A stretch of 54,473 bases of DNA from Betaproteobacteria bacterium (GCA_025356695.1 JANXSE010000196.1:1-54473), one strand, 5' to 3'; numbered from the stretch's first letter, positions 40,988-49,704 are shown. Made by a program: numbers and translations. Notes: a model not told the origin generated them from the sequence alone.

Positions 40988-42100
40988 ATGTTGTTCATGA
41001 GTCTGCTTAAAAATCTCAGAGGTCAGATTACGTCTCGACAGCGTTCCATCCTCGATGAGGTATGGATTCATATGAAAGAGCGAAATCTTGGAGTTCCGGA
41101 ACGGCCTCTTCTCGACAAGCACTCACGTGACATTCTTGACGCGGAGGTCAACGCATTAGGCGGTAGCGTCATTTTTAGTAGTCACGAAGAGAACAAGCTT
41201 CGATACAAGCTTGGATTAGTAGGAATGTTTCTCACCTCAGATGGGGTAAGGCTGCAACAGTTGACCAAGCGATATCTCTTGTATTTGAAAGCGAGATATG
41301 ACGCAGATAAAGAAATTGAACGTTTCTCAAGCAAAGAATTTTCGTCGTGGAGCGAAAAATTTTCCGATAGTGAACTCAATGAGTTACGACAAATTCTCTA
41401 TTCTTCTCAGAGATCATTTGCATCAAGCATGGGTGGGTGGAATAAAGATGAGTGGTTTATTTCGGTTGACGATGAGGTGGTAAATCTAAAACACGTTCAA
41501 GATTGGGATGCATTTATCGAGGCAGAGATACTTAAGCAGTACAAACCAAAGGCGCCAGTATCAGAGGTGGAGCGGATTCGGCAGAGTGGTATTTTTTCAA
41601 GTCAATCTGGCTTTAATACCATACTAAGCGAACTCCAAAACGGCCCTAAAGGCAATGCGAACAAAGTTGGCAAAATAGATATTTCGTTTATTAATGATAA
41701 CGCGTTGCGGGAAATTCTTGAGTCTGACTGGGGCGAAGCGATGCGGCTCTTAGATATTGGCGCATGGAAAAGTTGCATAATTTTGTGCGGTAGCATTCTT
41801 GAAGGGCTGCTTCTTTGGAAACTAGAGGAGGCGCAGCGTGGCATTAGTTTGATAGACCTTCCTGATTCTCCTCCAATCGTCGACTACCAGAATTTTAGTC
41901 TTTCACTCCTTCTCCGGGACTGCAGAGAAAAGAATTTGATTGCTAGCGAGGCAATGCACTTAACCGAATGGGCGCGCGAATATCGAAATCTTGTTCATCC
42001 GGGAAATCAACGTCGGCACGCGCGTAATGTGGCGAGGGAGCACGCGATTATCGCTATAAATATGGCAATCCTTGTTGCAAATGGTATGCGGATGAATTGA
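40988..42100 (+). CDS. HEPN-like domain protein of unknown function
   Basis: A 370-residue protein whose C-terminal quarter looks like a HEPN helical domain: 'IGAWKSCIILCGSILEGLLLWKLEEA' followed by 'EWAREYRNLVHPG', which contains an R-x6-H pattern (Arg330, His337) as in HEPN ribonucleases and HEPN-like helper domains. The N-terminal 100 residues ('RQRSILDEVWIHMKERNLGVPERPLLDK') may be a winged helix. The middle is not recognised. Start could be ATG 40988 or 40997. Codon use is AT-rich, unlike its neighbours. HEPN proteins often act in phage defence or toxin systems, but no partner of known type is present. Confidence 0.7.
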   Translation: MLFMSLLKNLRGQITSRQRSILDEVWIHMKERNLGVPERPLLDKHSRDILDAEVNALGGSVIFSSHEENKLRYKLGLVGMFLTSDGVRLQQLTKRYLLYLKARYDADKEIERFSSKEFSSWSEKFSDSELNELRQILYSSQRSFASSMGGWNKDEWFISVDDEVVNLKHVQDWDAFIEAEILKQYKPKAPVSEVERIRQSGIFSSQSGFNTILSELQNGPKGNANKVGKIDISFINDNALREILESDWGEAMRLLDIGAWKSCIILCGSILEGLLLWKLEEAQRGISLIDLPDSPPIVDYQNFSLSLLLRDCREKNLIASEAMHLTEWAREYRNLVHPGNQRRHARNVAREHAIIAINMAILVANGMRMN

Positions 42101-42149
42101 AGAGAGCATGCAATCGTAGAGTGAATAATCGAGCCTGATCCCAATAAAC

Positions 42150-42626
42150 TTAGGCTAGCCAGCTTATGAGCCTCTGCCAGTTTGAGAGTGGTATCGCATA
42201 TTCGTCGCGATTAAGTTCTTTAATGACATCATTGTAAGCTGCGGAGCGCAGCGCTTCGATAGAGTCCAGCGTCTCGGCGCTCAATTTCGTAAGCCGAGAA
42301 TTGAATTCTTCAAGGGTAATATTTTTGCTTTCTTCGATTAACCCCATGAATTTTCCACGCCACGTTTTTTCGTCAGCTGCGCGTTCCTCTGGACGAATTG
42401 AAACTCTAGCAGCAACTAGTGCGGTAAGCAGTAAACCAATATAGGCGGTTGCAATCGGGGTATGAAGATTTTCAACAAATAGTGATAATAATGCGCCGGA
42501 TCCAACTAGGATTTCCAAAAAAGCAATGAAGGTAGCTATGCGTCTATAAAAACGTTCGATTCGCTCGCAATAACGGGCAGCATAGCGAGCCGCAAAATGC
42601 GCTTCATAATTAGTTTCATATCGCAT
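42150..42626 (-). CDS. two-transmembrane protein, SLATT-like
   Basis: A 158-residue protein with a charged amphipathic start, two membrane helices (about residues 30-51 and 57-75) and a soluble helical C-terminus. This layout is that of SLATT-type 2TM proteins, proposed pore-forming effectors in nucleotide-signalled defence systems; no cyclase or SLOG protein is visible here, and the family match is by layout only. Its ATG lies two bases after the stop of a 44-codon ORF, so translation may be coupled. AT-rich codon use. Confidence 0.65.
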   Translation of the reverse strand: MRYETNYEAHFAARYAARYCERIERFYRRIATFIAFLEILVGSGALLSLFVENLHTPIATAYIGLLLTALVAARVSIRPEERAADEKTWRGKFMGLIEESKNITLEEFNSRLTKLSAETLDSIEALRSAAYNDVIKELNRDEYAIPLSNWQRLISWLA

Positions 42627-42628
42627 AG

Positions 42629-42763
42629 CTAATCTCGTTCCATCATAAATTCGAAATGGGACTCGTTCGTCTCTGTGGCGATGGTGGCGTCGGCGGGCGC
42701 TTCGGTGGGGCGTGATCTCTTGTTGCGGCGAATAACAGATTTTGCATTGATTGAATAATCATT
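42629..42763 (-). CDS. possible small ORF (44 aa) coupled to the 2TM gene
   Basis: ATG 42763, preceded by GGAAC, opens 44 codons ending TAG at 42631-42629, two bases before the 2TM start. The product is hydrophilic, Thr/Glu-rich in the middle and ends 'SHFEFMMERD'. It may be a real peptide or a leader that sets 2TM translation. An internal ATG at 42748 is an alternative start. No family known to me. Confidence 0.4.
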   Translation of the reverse strand, partial: NDYSINAKSVIRRNKRSRPTEAPADATIATETNESHFEFMMERD

Positions 42764-42789
42764 GCGTTCCAATCAGATAGGTTGATTTT

Positions 42790-42876
42790 CTAATTTTGCG
42801 GCTTGGCAGGTGGTGGTGGTGGAGGGCGTCTTGGTGGAATGTGGCTTTTTTCGACGGGGGCATTTTGAAGCTGCAT
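42790..42876 (-). CDS. possible small proline-rich peptide (28 aa)
   Basis: ATG 42876 is preceded by GAGGAG with a 5-base spacer, the best ribosome site in the island. The 28-residue product has a hydrophilic start and then 'HIPPRRPPPPPPAKPQN', with six consecutive prolines. Such a run would slow ribosomes lacking EF-P, so the ORF could work as a leader as well as a peptide. It lies on the same strand as, and upstream of, the 44-codon ORF and the 2TM gene. Confidence 0.5.
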   Translation of the reverse strand: MQLQNAPVEKSHIPPRRPPPPPPAKPQN

Positions 42877-42953
42877 ATTTTCTCCTCAATGTTGGCAACT
42901 AAAATAGACTACGTTTAAGATGCATGGGTAGATCATAATTAAACGGGTTCGAC

Positions 42954-43919
42954 TCAATTGATTTTCACTCCCGCCCGTTTCACAACCTGGCCCCACTGCT
43001 CGATCTCTTTTTTCACCTGCTGATAAAGCAGTTCAGAGGCGCCGCCCGCCGGTGACATGCCGTCGGTTTGCATGCGCTCTTCCATTTCCTTGAGGCCGAG
43101 TATTTTGCTCATCTCGGCATGCAGGCGGTCGATCACCGCGCGCGGCAGGCCTTTCGGCCCGATCAGGCCATGCCAGTTGGTGACGGTATAACCGGGCAGG
43201 CCCGACTCGCTGACCGTCGGCAGTTGCGGTTCGGCGGCGATGCGCTCGGGCGTTGTCACGGCGAGCGCGCGCAGGCGTCCCGTCTTCGCCTGTGGCAAAC
43301 CGACTTGCGTCGTCGCGAATACGAGTTGTATCTGCCCCGCGATCAGATCCGTCATCGCCGGACCGCCGCCTTTGTAAGGCACGTGGATCATTTTTACGTC
43401 GGCCATGTAGAGAAAGAGTTCGGTGGTGAGATGCACGATCGCGCCCTGGCCGCTGCTGCCGTAGACGATCTGTCCGGGCCGTGCTTTCGCCAGCGTAATT
43501 AGTTCGCGTATGCTTTTTACCGGCAGTGATGGATGTACCACCACCACATAAGGACCGCGCGCCACCGTGATGACGGGCGTGTAATCGTTGACCGCGTCGA
43601 ACTTGAGCGCATAGAGGCTGGGGTTGATCACATAACTCGGCGAGATCATGGTCAGCGTGTAGCCGTCGGGGGCGGCGCGCACACCGTATTCGTAGCCGAT
43701 GGTGCTGCCGGCGCCGACGCGGTTCTCGACAATGACCTGCTGGCCAAGCCCTTCAGTGAGTTTGTTCGCCATCAGGCGCGCCACAAAATCGGAGCCACCG
43801 CCGGGGGCGGCGCCGACGATCAGGCGGATGGGTTTGGCGGGATACGTTTGCACCTGCGCCAATGCAATCGCGCAGGGCAATGCAAACAGTACGGCGGCAA
43901 AGCGCGGACTCCAATGCAT
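42954..43919 (-). CDS. Bug/TctC-family solute receptor
   Basis: A 321-residue receptor. The start chosen is ATG 43919, after GGAGAAG; the frame extends 19 codons upstream without signal-peptide character. Signal peptide ends ALAQ. Family marks: 'LIVGAAPGGGSDFVARLMANKL', 'GQQVIVENRVGAGSTIGYEYGVRAAPDGYTL', 'VYGSSGQGAIVHLTTELF' and 'HVPYKGGGPAMTDLIAGQI'. Divergent from the MmgE/PrpD gene with a 143-base gap, a usual pairing of receptor and catabolic enzyme. Its stop is a few bases from the edge of the AT-rich island. Confidence 0.95.
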   Translation of the reverse strand: MHWSPRFAAVLFALPCAIALAQVQTYPAKPIRLIVGAAPGGGSDFVARLMANKLTEGLGQQVIVENRVGAGSTIGYEYGVRAAPDGYTLTMISPSYVINPSLYALKFDAVNDYTPVITVARGPYVVVVHPSLPVKSIRELITLAKARPGQIVYGSSGQGAIVHLTTELFLYMADVKMIHVPYKGGGPAMTDLIAGQIQLVFATTQVGLPQAKTGRLRALAVTTPERIAAEPQLPTVSESGLPGYTVTNWHGLIGPKGLPRAVIDRLHAEMSKILGLKEMEERMQTDGMSPAGGASELLYQQVKKEIEQWGQVVKRAGVKIN

Positions 43920-44062
43920 GACGGTCTTCTCCGGTAATGCTGGCGCAAGCATCCGCCCGCCCGGTGATGGCGTCAAGCCGGAGTAAGATTGCCACAGCGA
44001 AAGACGAAACGCAGTGTGTGCTGCCGCGTTTTGTCACGACACCAATAAACGGAGGAGCCAGC

Positions 44063-45592
44063 ATGAAGTCTGCCCAGCGTGCCGCCGGCGGCGGCAACAC
44101 AAGCGTATTGAACGATCCGCCGTTTGCGCCGATGCGCAGATTGCTGCTGCAAGGCGCGGTGGCCGGCGCGTTTGCCGCGGCGGTTCCCGCGCGCGCGCAG
44201 TCTGAAGAGGGCGAGGCGAAAGAAGGCGGTGCAGCGATCTCGCCGCTGACGCAAACGCTTTCGGCGTATATTGCGGAGGCTGCAAACCGGCCGCTGCCTG
44301 AAAATATTGTTGAAGGTAGCAAGCACCATTTGCTCGACACGCTGGGGGCGATGGTTTCGGGTACGCGTTTGCTGCCGGGCGAGAAAGCGCTGGCCTTCGT
44401 CAGGACGCAAGGCGGCGCGCGCGAAGCCTGCGTGCCCGGTTCGCGCATCGTCACCAGCGTAATCAACGCCGCATTTACCGGTGGCATGCTCGCGCATGCC
44501 GATGAGACCGACGACACGCACGCGCTGGCGGTGATACATCCGGGCAGCGGCATCGTGCCGGCAGCGCTGGCGATGGCGGAGCGCGAAAAATCCAGCGGCA
44601 CCGCGCTGCTGCGCGCGGTGGCACTCGGCTACGACGTCGGCGTGCGGCTGGCGCTGGCGCTGGGTGCCGCGGCTTACGTCGCCACCGGGCGCGATACGCA
44701 CGGCCCCGGTTGCACCTTTGGTGCCGCCGCCGCGGCCGGTTCGCTGGCGCGGCTGAATGTCGAGCAGGTGCGTTACCTGCTGGTCTACGCGGCGCAGCAG
44801 TCCTCGGGGGTGTCGAATTTTGCGGCAGACATCGAGCATATCCAGAAATCATTCAACTATGCAGGCATGCCCGCGCGTAACGGCGCGACCGCGGCACTGC
44901 TGGCGGCGGCCGGCTGGACCGGCGTCAAGGACATGTTCGCGGGCAACAAGAATTTTTTTGCGGCACTCGGCATACCGAAAAGCGATCCCGAAGCACTGGT
45001 GCGCGGTCTCGGCGAACGCTATGAAGTGGTCGGCACTAACATCAAACGCTGGTCTACCGGCGGCCCGGTGCAGGCGCCGCTGGATGCGGTGTCGGCGCTG
45101 ATGAAGGAGCACAAGTTCAAAGCGGATGATGTTGAAAAGGTGGTGGTGCGTATTTCGCATCAGGGCGCCGAAACCACCAACAACCGCACGATGCCGAATA
45201 TCTCGATGCAGCATCTGGTTGCGGTCATGCTGATCGACGGCACCGTCACGCTGACTTCCGCCAACGACATGAAGCGCATGCAGGATCCGAAAGTGCTGGA
45301 GCTGCGACGTCGCGTTGAATTGCTCGGTGACGAAGAGATGGATCGTGTGCGGCCGGTGCGTCAGGCGATCGTCGAGATCAGGCTGCGCGACGGCCGCGAA
45401 CTGCGCCACCGTACTTATGAAGTGCGCGGCATGGCGCAGAATCCGATGTCACGCGAGGAAGTCGGCGAAAAATGCCTTGGCTTGTTCGCGCCGGTGCTGG
45501 GTAAACAGAAGGCGCGCGGCTTGATCGATGCGGTATGGCGTCTCGAAACGGTGAAAGATGTGCGCGCCTTGCGTCCGTTCCTGATGACCTGA
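44063..45592 (+). CDS. MmgE/PrpD-family protein with twin-arginine-like leader
   Basis: A 509-residue member of the MmgE/PrpD family, which contains 2-methylcitrate dehydratase and iminodisuccinate epimerase. 'HHLLDTLGAMVSGTRLLPG', 'NAAFTGGMLAHADETDDTHALAVIHPGSGIVPAALA' and 'SFNYAGMPARNGATAALLA' are the conserved blocks. Before the enzyme domain there is 'PMRRLLLQGAVAGAFAAAVPARAQ', a Tat-like or Sec-like signal, so the enzyme may act in the periplasm, which is unusual. Start chosen at ATG 44063 after GGAGGAG. The substrate is likely a hydroxy or dicarboxylic acid bound by the adjacent Bug receptor. Confidence 0.9.
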   Translation: MKSAQRAAGGGNTSVLNDPPFAPMRRLLLQGAVAGAFAAAVPARAQSEEGEAKEGGAAISPLTQTLSAYIAEAANRPLPENIVEGSKHHLLDTLGAMVSGTRLLPGEKALAFVRTQGGAREACVPGSRIVTSVINAAFTGGMLAHADETDDTHALAVIHPGSGIVPAALAMAEREKSSGTALLRAVALGYDVGVRLALALGAAAYVATGRDTHGPGCTFGAAAAAGSLARLNVEQVRYLLVYAAQQSSGVSNFAADIEHIQKSFNYAGMPARNGATAALLAAAGWTGVKDMFAGNKNFFAALGIPKSDPEALVRGLGERYEVVGTNIKRWSTGGPVQAPLDAVSALMKEHKFKADDVEKVVVRISHQGAETTNNRTMPNISMQHLVAVMLIDGTVTLTSANDMKRMQDPKVLELRRRVELLGDEEMDRVRPVRQAIVEIRLRDGRELRHRTYEVRGMAQNPMSREEVGEKCLGLFAPVLGKQKARGLIDAVWRLETVKDVRALRPFLMT

Positions 45593-45594
45593 CG

Positions 45595-46557
45595 TCAGTT
45601 TGCCTTGCTGCCCGTGCCTTTGAGCAGCTTTGCCCATTTCTCAATGTCACTGCGGATCACGCGCGCGAATTCTTCCGGGGTGTTACCGATGGCGGCGACA
45701 CCTTGCGCCGCGGCTTCGGCGCCGAACTCGGGTGTGCGCACGACCTGCACGATGACGGTGTTGAGCTTGTCGATAATGGCACGCGGCGTTTTCGCCGGCG
45801 CCAGCACGCCGTTCCAACCGGTGACATCGTAACCGGGCAGGCCCGATTCGGCGATGGTCGGCACCTCGGGCAGTGACGCCAGCCGCGTGGTTGTGCTGAC
45901 GCCGAGTGCGCGCACGCGTCCGCCCTTGACCTGCGGAATGGCCACCACCGGCGGCGCGAAATAAACCTGTACTTCGCCGGCGATCAGCGCGGTCATCACC
46001 TGCGGCGCGCCTTTGTATGAGATGTGCACGAGCTTGACCTTCGCCATAGCCTCGAACAATTCCATACACAGATCGCCGAGGCTGCCGCGCGCTACCGCGC
46101 CGGAATTCAGCGCGCCGGGTTTGTCAGTGGCGAGTGCGATCAGTTCCTTGATCGATTTTGCCGGCACTTTCGGATTCACCAGCAGCACCTGCGTCACGGA
46201 AGTCACCATGGTGATCGGTGCGAAGTCTTTAATCGTGTCGTAGGGCAGCTTCTCGTGCATGAACGGGTTCACCGGATGCGTTGGGAAGGCCATCAGCAGT
46301 GTGTAACCGTCAGGGTTGGCTTTGGCGACGATATCCGAGCCGACAATACCGTCGGCACCGGGCCGGTTGTCGACGATGACCTGCTGGCCGAGCGGCGCGC
46401 GCAGTTTCTCGGCAAGGATGCGCGCGAAGGTGTCGGTGTTGCCGCCGGCGCCGGTTGGCACGACCAGACGAATCGGGCGTTCGGGAAAACGCTCTGCCGC
46501 GAATACGGTGCCGGTAATCAAGCAGACGGTGAAGCAAAGAATCGGGAATGTTTTCAT
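45595..46557 (-). CDS. Bug/TctC-family solute receptor
   Basis: A 320-residue receptor starting at ATG 46557, with signal peptide ending VFAAE. It has 'LVVPTGAGGNTDTFARILAEKL', 'GQQVIVDNRPGADGIVGSDIVAKANPDGYTL', 'LNSGAVARGSLGDLCMELF' and 'HISYKGAPQVMTALIAGEV'. The usual 'SSG' ligand loop after strand 5 is 'NSGAVARGS', suggesting a different ligand. Convergent with the MmgE/PrpD gene (two bases between stops) and divergent from the hydrolase at 46628. Confidence 0.95.
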   Translation of the reverse strand: MKTFPILCFTVCLITGTVFAAERFPERPIRLVVPTGAGGNTDTFARILAEKLRAPLGQQVIVDNRPGADGIVGSDIVAKANPDGYTLLMAFPTHPVNPFMHEKLPYDTIKDFAPITMVTSVTQVLLVNPKVPAKSIKELIALATDKPGALNSGAVARGSLGDLCMELFEAMAKVKLVHISYKGAPQVMTALIAGEVQVYFAPPVVAIPQVKGGRVRALGVSTTTRLASLPEVPTIAESGLPGYDVTGWNGVLAPAKTPRAIIDKLNTVIVQVVRTPEFGAEAAAQGVAAIGNTPEEFARVIRSDIEKWAKLLKGTGSKAN

Positions 46558-46627
46558 CGCAGGCATCCTAGCTGGATGCACTGCACCCCGCAATATACAA
46601 TCGCGCTTCACTCGTGAAAGCACAACC

Positions 46628-47452
46628 ATGCCTTTTCTTGAAATCGCGCCGCCGCAAAAACTTTTCTACGAAATCGACGACTGGACCGACGCGTGGAAAA
46701 AACCCGACACGGTGGTGATGATCCACGGCTTTACCGAAAACACTACGGCTTACCGCGCGTGGGTGCCGCATCTGGCGCGTAACTACCGCGTGATCCGTTT
46801 TGATCAACTGGGTTTCGGTCAATCGAGCGCAGTTGCCGACGATTTCACGTTCACCAACGAACTGCTGGTCGATAACGTCGCGCGTGTGATCGACGCACTC
46901 GCCGGCGCGCCGGTGCATGTGGTCGGCGCCAAGAGCGGCGGCCTCGTTGCGATTGAACTGGCGGCGATGCGGCCCGAACTGGTGAAGACACTCACGCTCG
47001 CTTCGACGCCGCTTGACGCGCCGAAACCCGGCGTGTGGATGGCGCATATGGAAAAACACGGTATGCGCAGCTGGGCGCGCGACAGCATGCCGCCGCGTCT
47101 CGGTGCCGGCATGCCGCCGGCCGGCCTCGACTGGTGGGCGGACATGATGGGCGCCACGGCGCTTTCAACCGCGCATGTTTATCTGCGCTGGGTCAGCAGC
47201 ATCGACGTAGCGAAAGACCTGCATAAGGTGAAATGCCCGGCGCTGGTGCTGACGACCGCTACCCAGCAACGCGCTTACAGCAAGACCGACCGTGAACTCT
47301 ATAAAGAAGGTTTGCCGCAGGCCGAGATCATGGCGCTTGATGTGGACGGCTACCACGTCTCCGGCAGTGCGCCTGATTTGAGTGCGCGTACGACGCTGCA
47401 TTTTCTGAAGAGATATACCGACGCTGCGACCCTTTCCGACGCGAACGGCTGA
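46628..47452 (+). CDS. alpha/beta hydrolase
   Basis: A 274-residue alpha/beta-hydrolase, paralogue of the one at 5037 (shared opening 'LFYEIDDWTDAWKKPD' and the 'MIHGFTENTTAYRAWVPHLARNYRVIRFDQLGFGQSS' block). The nucleophile elbow is 'GAKSGG' (Ser103), with Lys instead of the Glu of its paralogue. A final 'DVDGYHVSGSAP' supplies the likely His. Divergent from the Bug gene at 46557 with a 70-base gap, the second case in the window of this hydrolase type next to a Bug gene. Confidence 0.92.
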   Translation: MPFLEIAPPQKLFYEIDDWTDAWKKPDTVVMIHGFTENTTAYRAWVPHLARNYRVIRFDQLGFGQSSAVADDFTFTNELLVDNVARVIDALAGAPVHVVGAKSGGLVAIELAAMRPELVKTLTLASTPLDAPKPGVWMAHMEKHGMRSWARDSMPPRLGAGMPPAGLDWWADMMGATALSTAHVYLRWVSSIDVAKDLHKVKCPALVLTTATQQRAYSKTDRELYKEGLPQAEIMALDVDGYHVSGSAPDLSARTTLHFLKRYTDAATLSDANG

Positions 47453-47465
47453 ACCGCGCACAGGC

Positions 47466-49226
47466 TTATTGCGTTTTCAGCCCTTTGCCGAACAGGTAGG
47501 TGATATTGATTCTTCTGTTCTCGTAACCTTCTTTGAAATAAATTTTGTCGGTTTCGTGGAACAGGTTTGAATTGAACAACACGGCGCGATTGCATCGGTA
47601 CGGAATTCTACGACTGCCGGCGCGGTTTTGTTTCAGGAAATCGTAGATCGCTTCTTCGTTCCGGTTGTAGTCGTGAAAGCTCCACGATGGCGGCGCCGGG
47701 ATATCGTAAACAACGAGGCCGCCTGAGGCCGCGTCGAGATTGGCCTCGTCGGGCGTGATCCAGAAATTAAGATTGACCCGCGCGAAATCGGCATGCACGC
47801 CGATGCCGGCGCCCATTTTCGACGAATATTTGAAACCCCATAATTGTTCGAGCCTGTGCCCGCCGAATATGCGCGGCATTTTTTGCTGCAATTCGACGGC
47901 GATCTGCACATGCAGCGGGCTGACAAAACCGTCTTTGGCAAAAGCCCCCAGATAATGATTGCGGTATTCGCGTTTCCACACCGGCGAGTACAGACAGAAT
48001 TTGCGCAACTCCAGCAGCGCCTGCGGCGAGAGCAGATTATCGATGCAGACGATTTCCGGCTCGCTGCTGAAATACTGCGCCTCAATGGCCTGCCAGTCGT
48101 TGTCGGGGTTCAGGCAGTGCGTGAGCGGCGACTGCACGGAATAACGCGAAGCATTGTTCCTGAAACGATGAATGTCTGCGGTCTCGTCGCCGGACAGCGC
48201 AATGGTGGCGATGCCGGTGGAATTACCTTGCGGCGCCGGCGTGCGTGCACGGATACCTTTTAATCGACCATTGGCTTCGCGCAGGCCTGCGATCTGGCTG
48301 CCGAGGGCGAGCAGATAATCGGTCTGTTCCAGTTCATGCGCCACGCGAAAATCCGACATGGTTTGTTTGCTGCGCAGTTCATCGAGTTCCTGTTGCAGAT
48401 AAGCCGCTGAGGTTGCGGCGCCCCATTGTTCGATCTCAGGCACATTTGCGAGATCCGCCAGATGCAGCGAGAAAATATTGTTTTTTGCATCGAGGAAATC
48501 GGGTTTTATCGTCAGTGCGCGCTGATAACAGGCGAGCGCTTCGGCGCGCCGCTCGAGTCCCTGCAGGACGAATCCGCGATTGCAGTGCGCCTCGGCATAG
48601 GCGGGCTTCAGCGTGATGGCCTGCTCGTAGCTGGCGAGCGCTTCATCGAGTTGCCCCAGTTCCTGCAGCGCGAGTCCGCGGTTGTTGTGGGTGCCGGCCA
48701 GCGCGGGTTTGAGCGTGATCGCCTGCGCGTAACTGGCGAGTGCATCGTTCAGGCGTTTGAGTTCACTCAGCGTGATGCCCTGATTGTTATAGGTCTCGGC
48801 GTAGTCGGGTTTGAGTTTTATCGCCTGCGCGTAATGTGCCAGCGCGTCATCGTGGCGTTTGAGTTTGTTGCAGGCGACACCTTTGCCGGACCACGCCTCA
48901 GCGCAGGCCGGATCGAGGCGAATCGCGTGGTCAAAACAATTGATTGCTCCGATCGCGTTGGCGCCTTCCAGTTCTATCAAACCGAGATTGACCCAGGATT
49001 CCGGTGAGGCGGCGTCGAGATCAATGGCTTTCAGCAACAGCGCTTTCGCCGCCTGCGGCCGCTGCAGCTTGAGTAGCGCCGATGACAGATTGGTCATCGT
49101 CGAGACGCGGTCCGGCACCAGTTCGAGTGCCGACCGCAGTTTGGCTTCGGCCTGCGCATATTCTTCGCGTTCGAGGCAGGTTACGCCTTCGTAAAACAGG
49201 ACCTTGGCGCGCTCGAAGTTATCCAT
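47466..49226 (-). CDS. TPR protein fused to a 2-oxoglutarate/Fe(II) oxygenase-like domain
   Basis: A 586-residue protein. The first 250 residues are about seven TPR units ('AEAWSGKGVACNKLKRHDDALAHYAQAIKLKPDYAE' and repeats). A linker of about 130 residues follows, then a C-terminal oxygenase-like fold with 'GVHADFARVNLNFWIT' (His478, Asp480), 'LFNSNLFHETD' (His557) and 'ENRRINITY' (Arg571/572). These fit the Fe(II) triad and 2-oxoglutarate-binding arginine of prolyl-hydroxylase-like enzymes. The target may be a protein or peptide held by the TPRs. Its start is 8 bases after the stop of a small exported protein, which could be the substrate or simply cotranscribed. Confidence 0.88.
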   Translation of the reverse strand: MDNFERAKVLFYEGVTCLEREEYAQAEAKLRSALELVPDRVSTMTNLSSALLKLQRPQAAKALLLKAIDLDAASPESWVNLGLIELEGANAIGAINCFDHAIRLDPACAEAWSGKGVACNKLKRHDDALAHYAQAIKLKPDYAETYNNQGITLSELKRLNDALASYAQAITLKPALAGTHNNRGLALQELGQLDEALASYEQAITLKPAYAEAHCNRGFVLQGLERRAEALACYQRALTIKPDFLDAKNNIFSLHLADLANVPEIEQWGAATSAAYLQQELDELRSKQTMSDFRVAHELEQTDYLLALGSQIAGLREANGRLKGIRARTPAPQGNSTGIATIALSGDETADIHRFRNNASRYSVQSPLTHCLNPDNDWQAIEAQYFSSEPEIVCIDNLLSPQALLELRKFCLYSPVWKREYRNHYLGAFAKDGFVSPLHVQIAVELQQKMPRIFGGHRLEQLWGFKYSSKMGAGIGVHADFARVNLNFWITPDEANLDAASGGLVVYDIPAPPSWSFHDYNRNEEAIYDFLKQNRAGSRRIPYRCNRAVLFNSNLFHETDKIYFKEGYENRRINITYLFGKGLKTQ

Positions 49227-49233
49227 GCCGGCG

Positions 49234-49596
49234 TTAGCGGTGGCGCACGATGTTCTGCTGCACTACCGTTTGCCCGGCCGCTCGCTGCGATGTGACCGTG
49301 CTGCGCACGATCGAGCCGCCGGTGAGCGTGCCGTTGGCGGCGCGCCATGAGGCAGGACTTGCGCTGTTGAAGTAATTCATCGGTGAAGAAATACCGATGG
49401 TGCTGATCGCACCGTTGCCGGCAGGGGGGGCGACCGACGCCGGATCGTAGAGCGGCCCGGGCGTAAGTTTGCCGCCGGCGAAGTTGCGCAAACCGGAGAG
49501 AAAACGCTCGAGGGATTCAGCGGAGACGGCGGGTTCGCTGGCCGATGCGACCGGCAGAAATGCGATTAACAGTAGTGTGGCGAGCGCCGATTGCAT
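49234..49596 (-). CDS. small exported protein of unknown function
   Basis: A 120-residue protein starting at ATG 49596 (AGGGA upstream) with a signal peptide ending SASE; a longer start at 49650 lacks one. The mature part is rich in Gly, Ser, Thr and Pro ('GGKLTPGPLYDPASVAPPAGNG', 'NGTLTGGSIVRSTVTSQRAAGQ') and looks poorly ordered. No family recognised. Its position 8 bases upstream of the TPR-oxygenase makes it a candidate substrate or partner. Confidence 0.65.
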   Translation of the reverse strand: MQSALATLLLIAFLPVASASEPAVSAESLERFLSGLRNFAGGKLTPGPLYDPASVAPPAGNGAISTIGISSPMNYFNSASPASWRAANGTLTGGSIVRSTVTSQRAAGQTVVQQNIVRHR

Positions 49597-49704
49597 GATC
49601 GTTCCCTGCAGTGGCCGCGGGAAATAACGCAGCGGATATGTTCGCTTCATTTCGGGCTGATCCTGGACGGATGGAAATGACCAGATGATATTGTGAACGT
49701 AGTA

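Larger units (their letters stand above)
40944..42950. other. AT-rich genomic island with HEPN-like and 2TM genes
   Basis: The composition changes sharply: for example 41281-41340 has 20 G/C of 60, against 38 of 60 at 40021-40080. Codon use changes with it. The island holds a HEPN-like gene (plus), converging on two tiny ORFs and a two-membrane-segment protein (minus). No integrase, transposase or clear attachment repeat is visible at its edges. Such small AT-rich inserts beside ordinary genes often carry accessory or defence functions. Confidence 0.75.

Noticed and set aside
40944..42950. Attachment-site direct repeats at the edges of the AT-rich island
   Set aside because: Short matches (ACTAAAAT near 40948 and 42898) are too short and AT-rich to be convincing.
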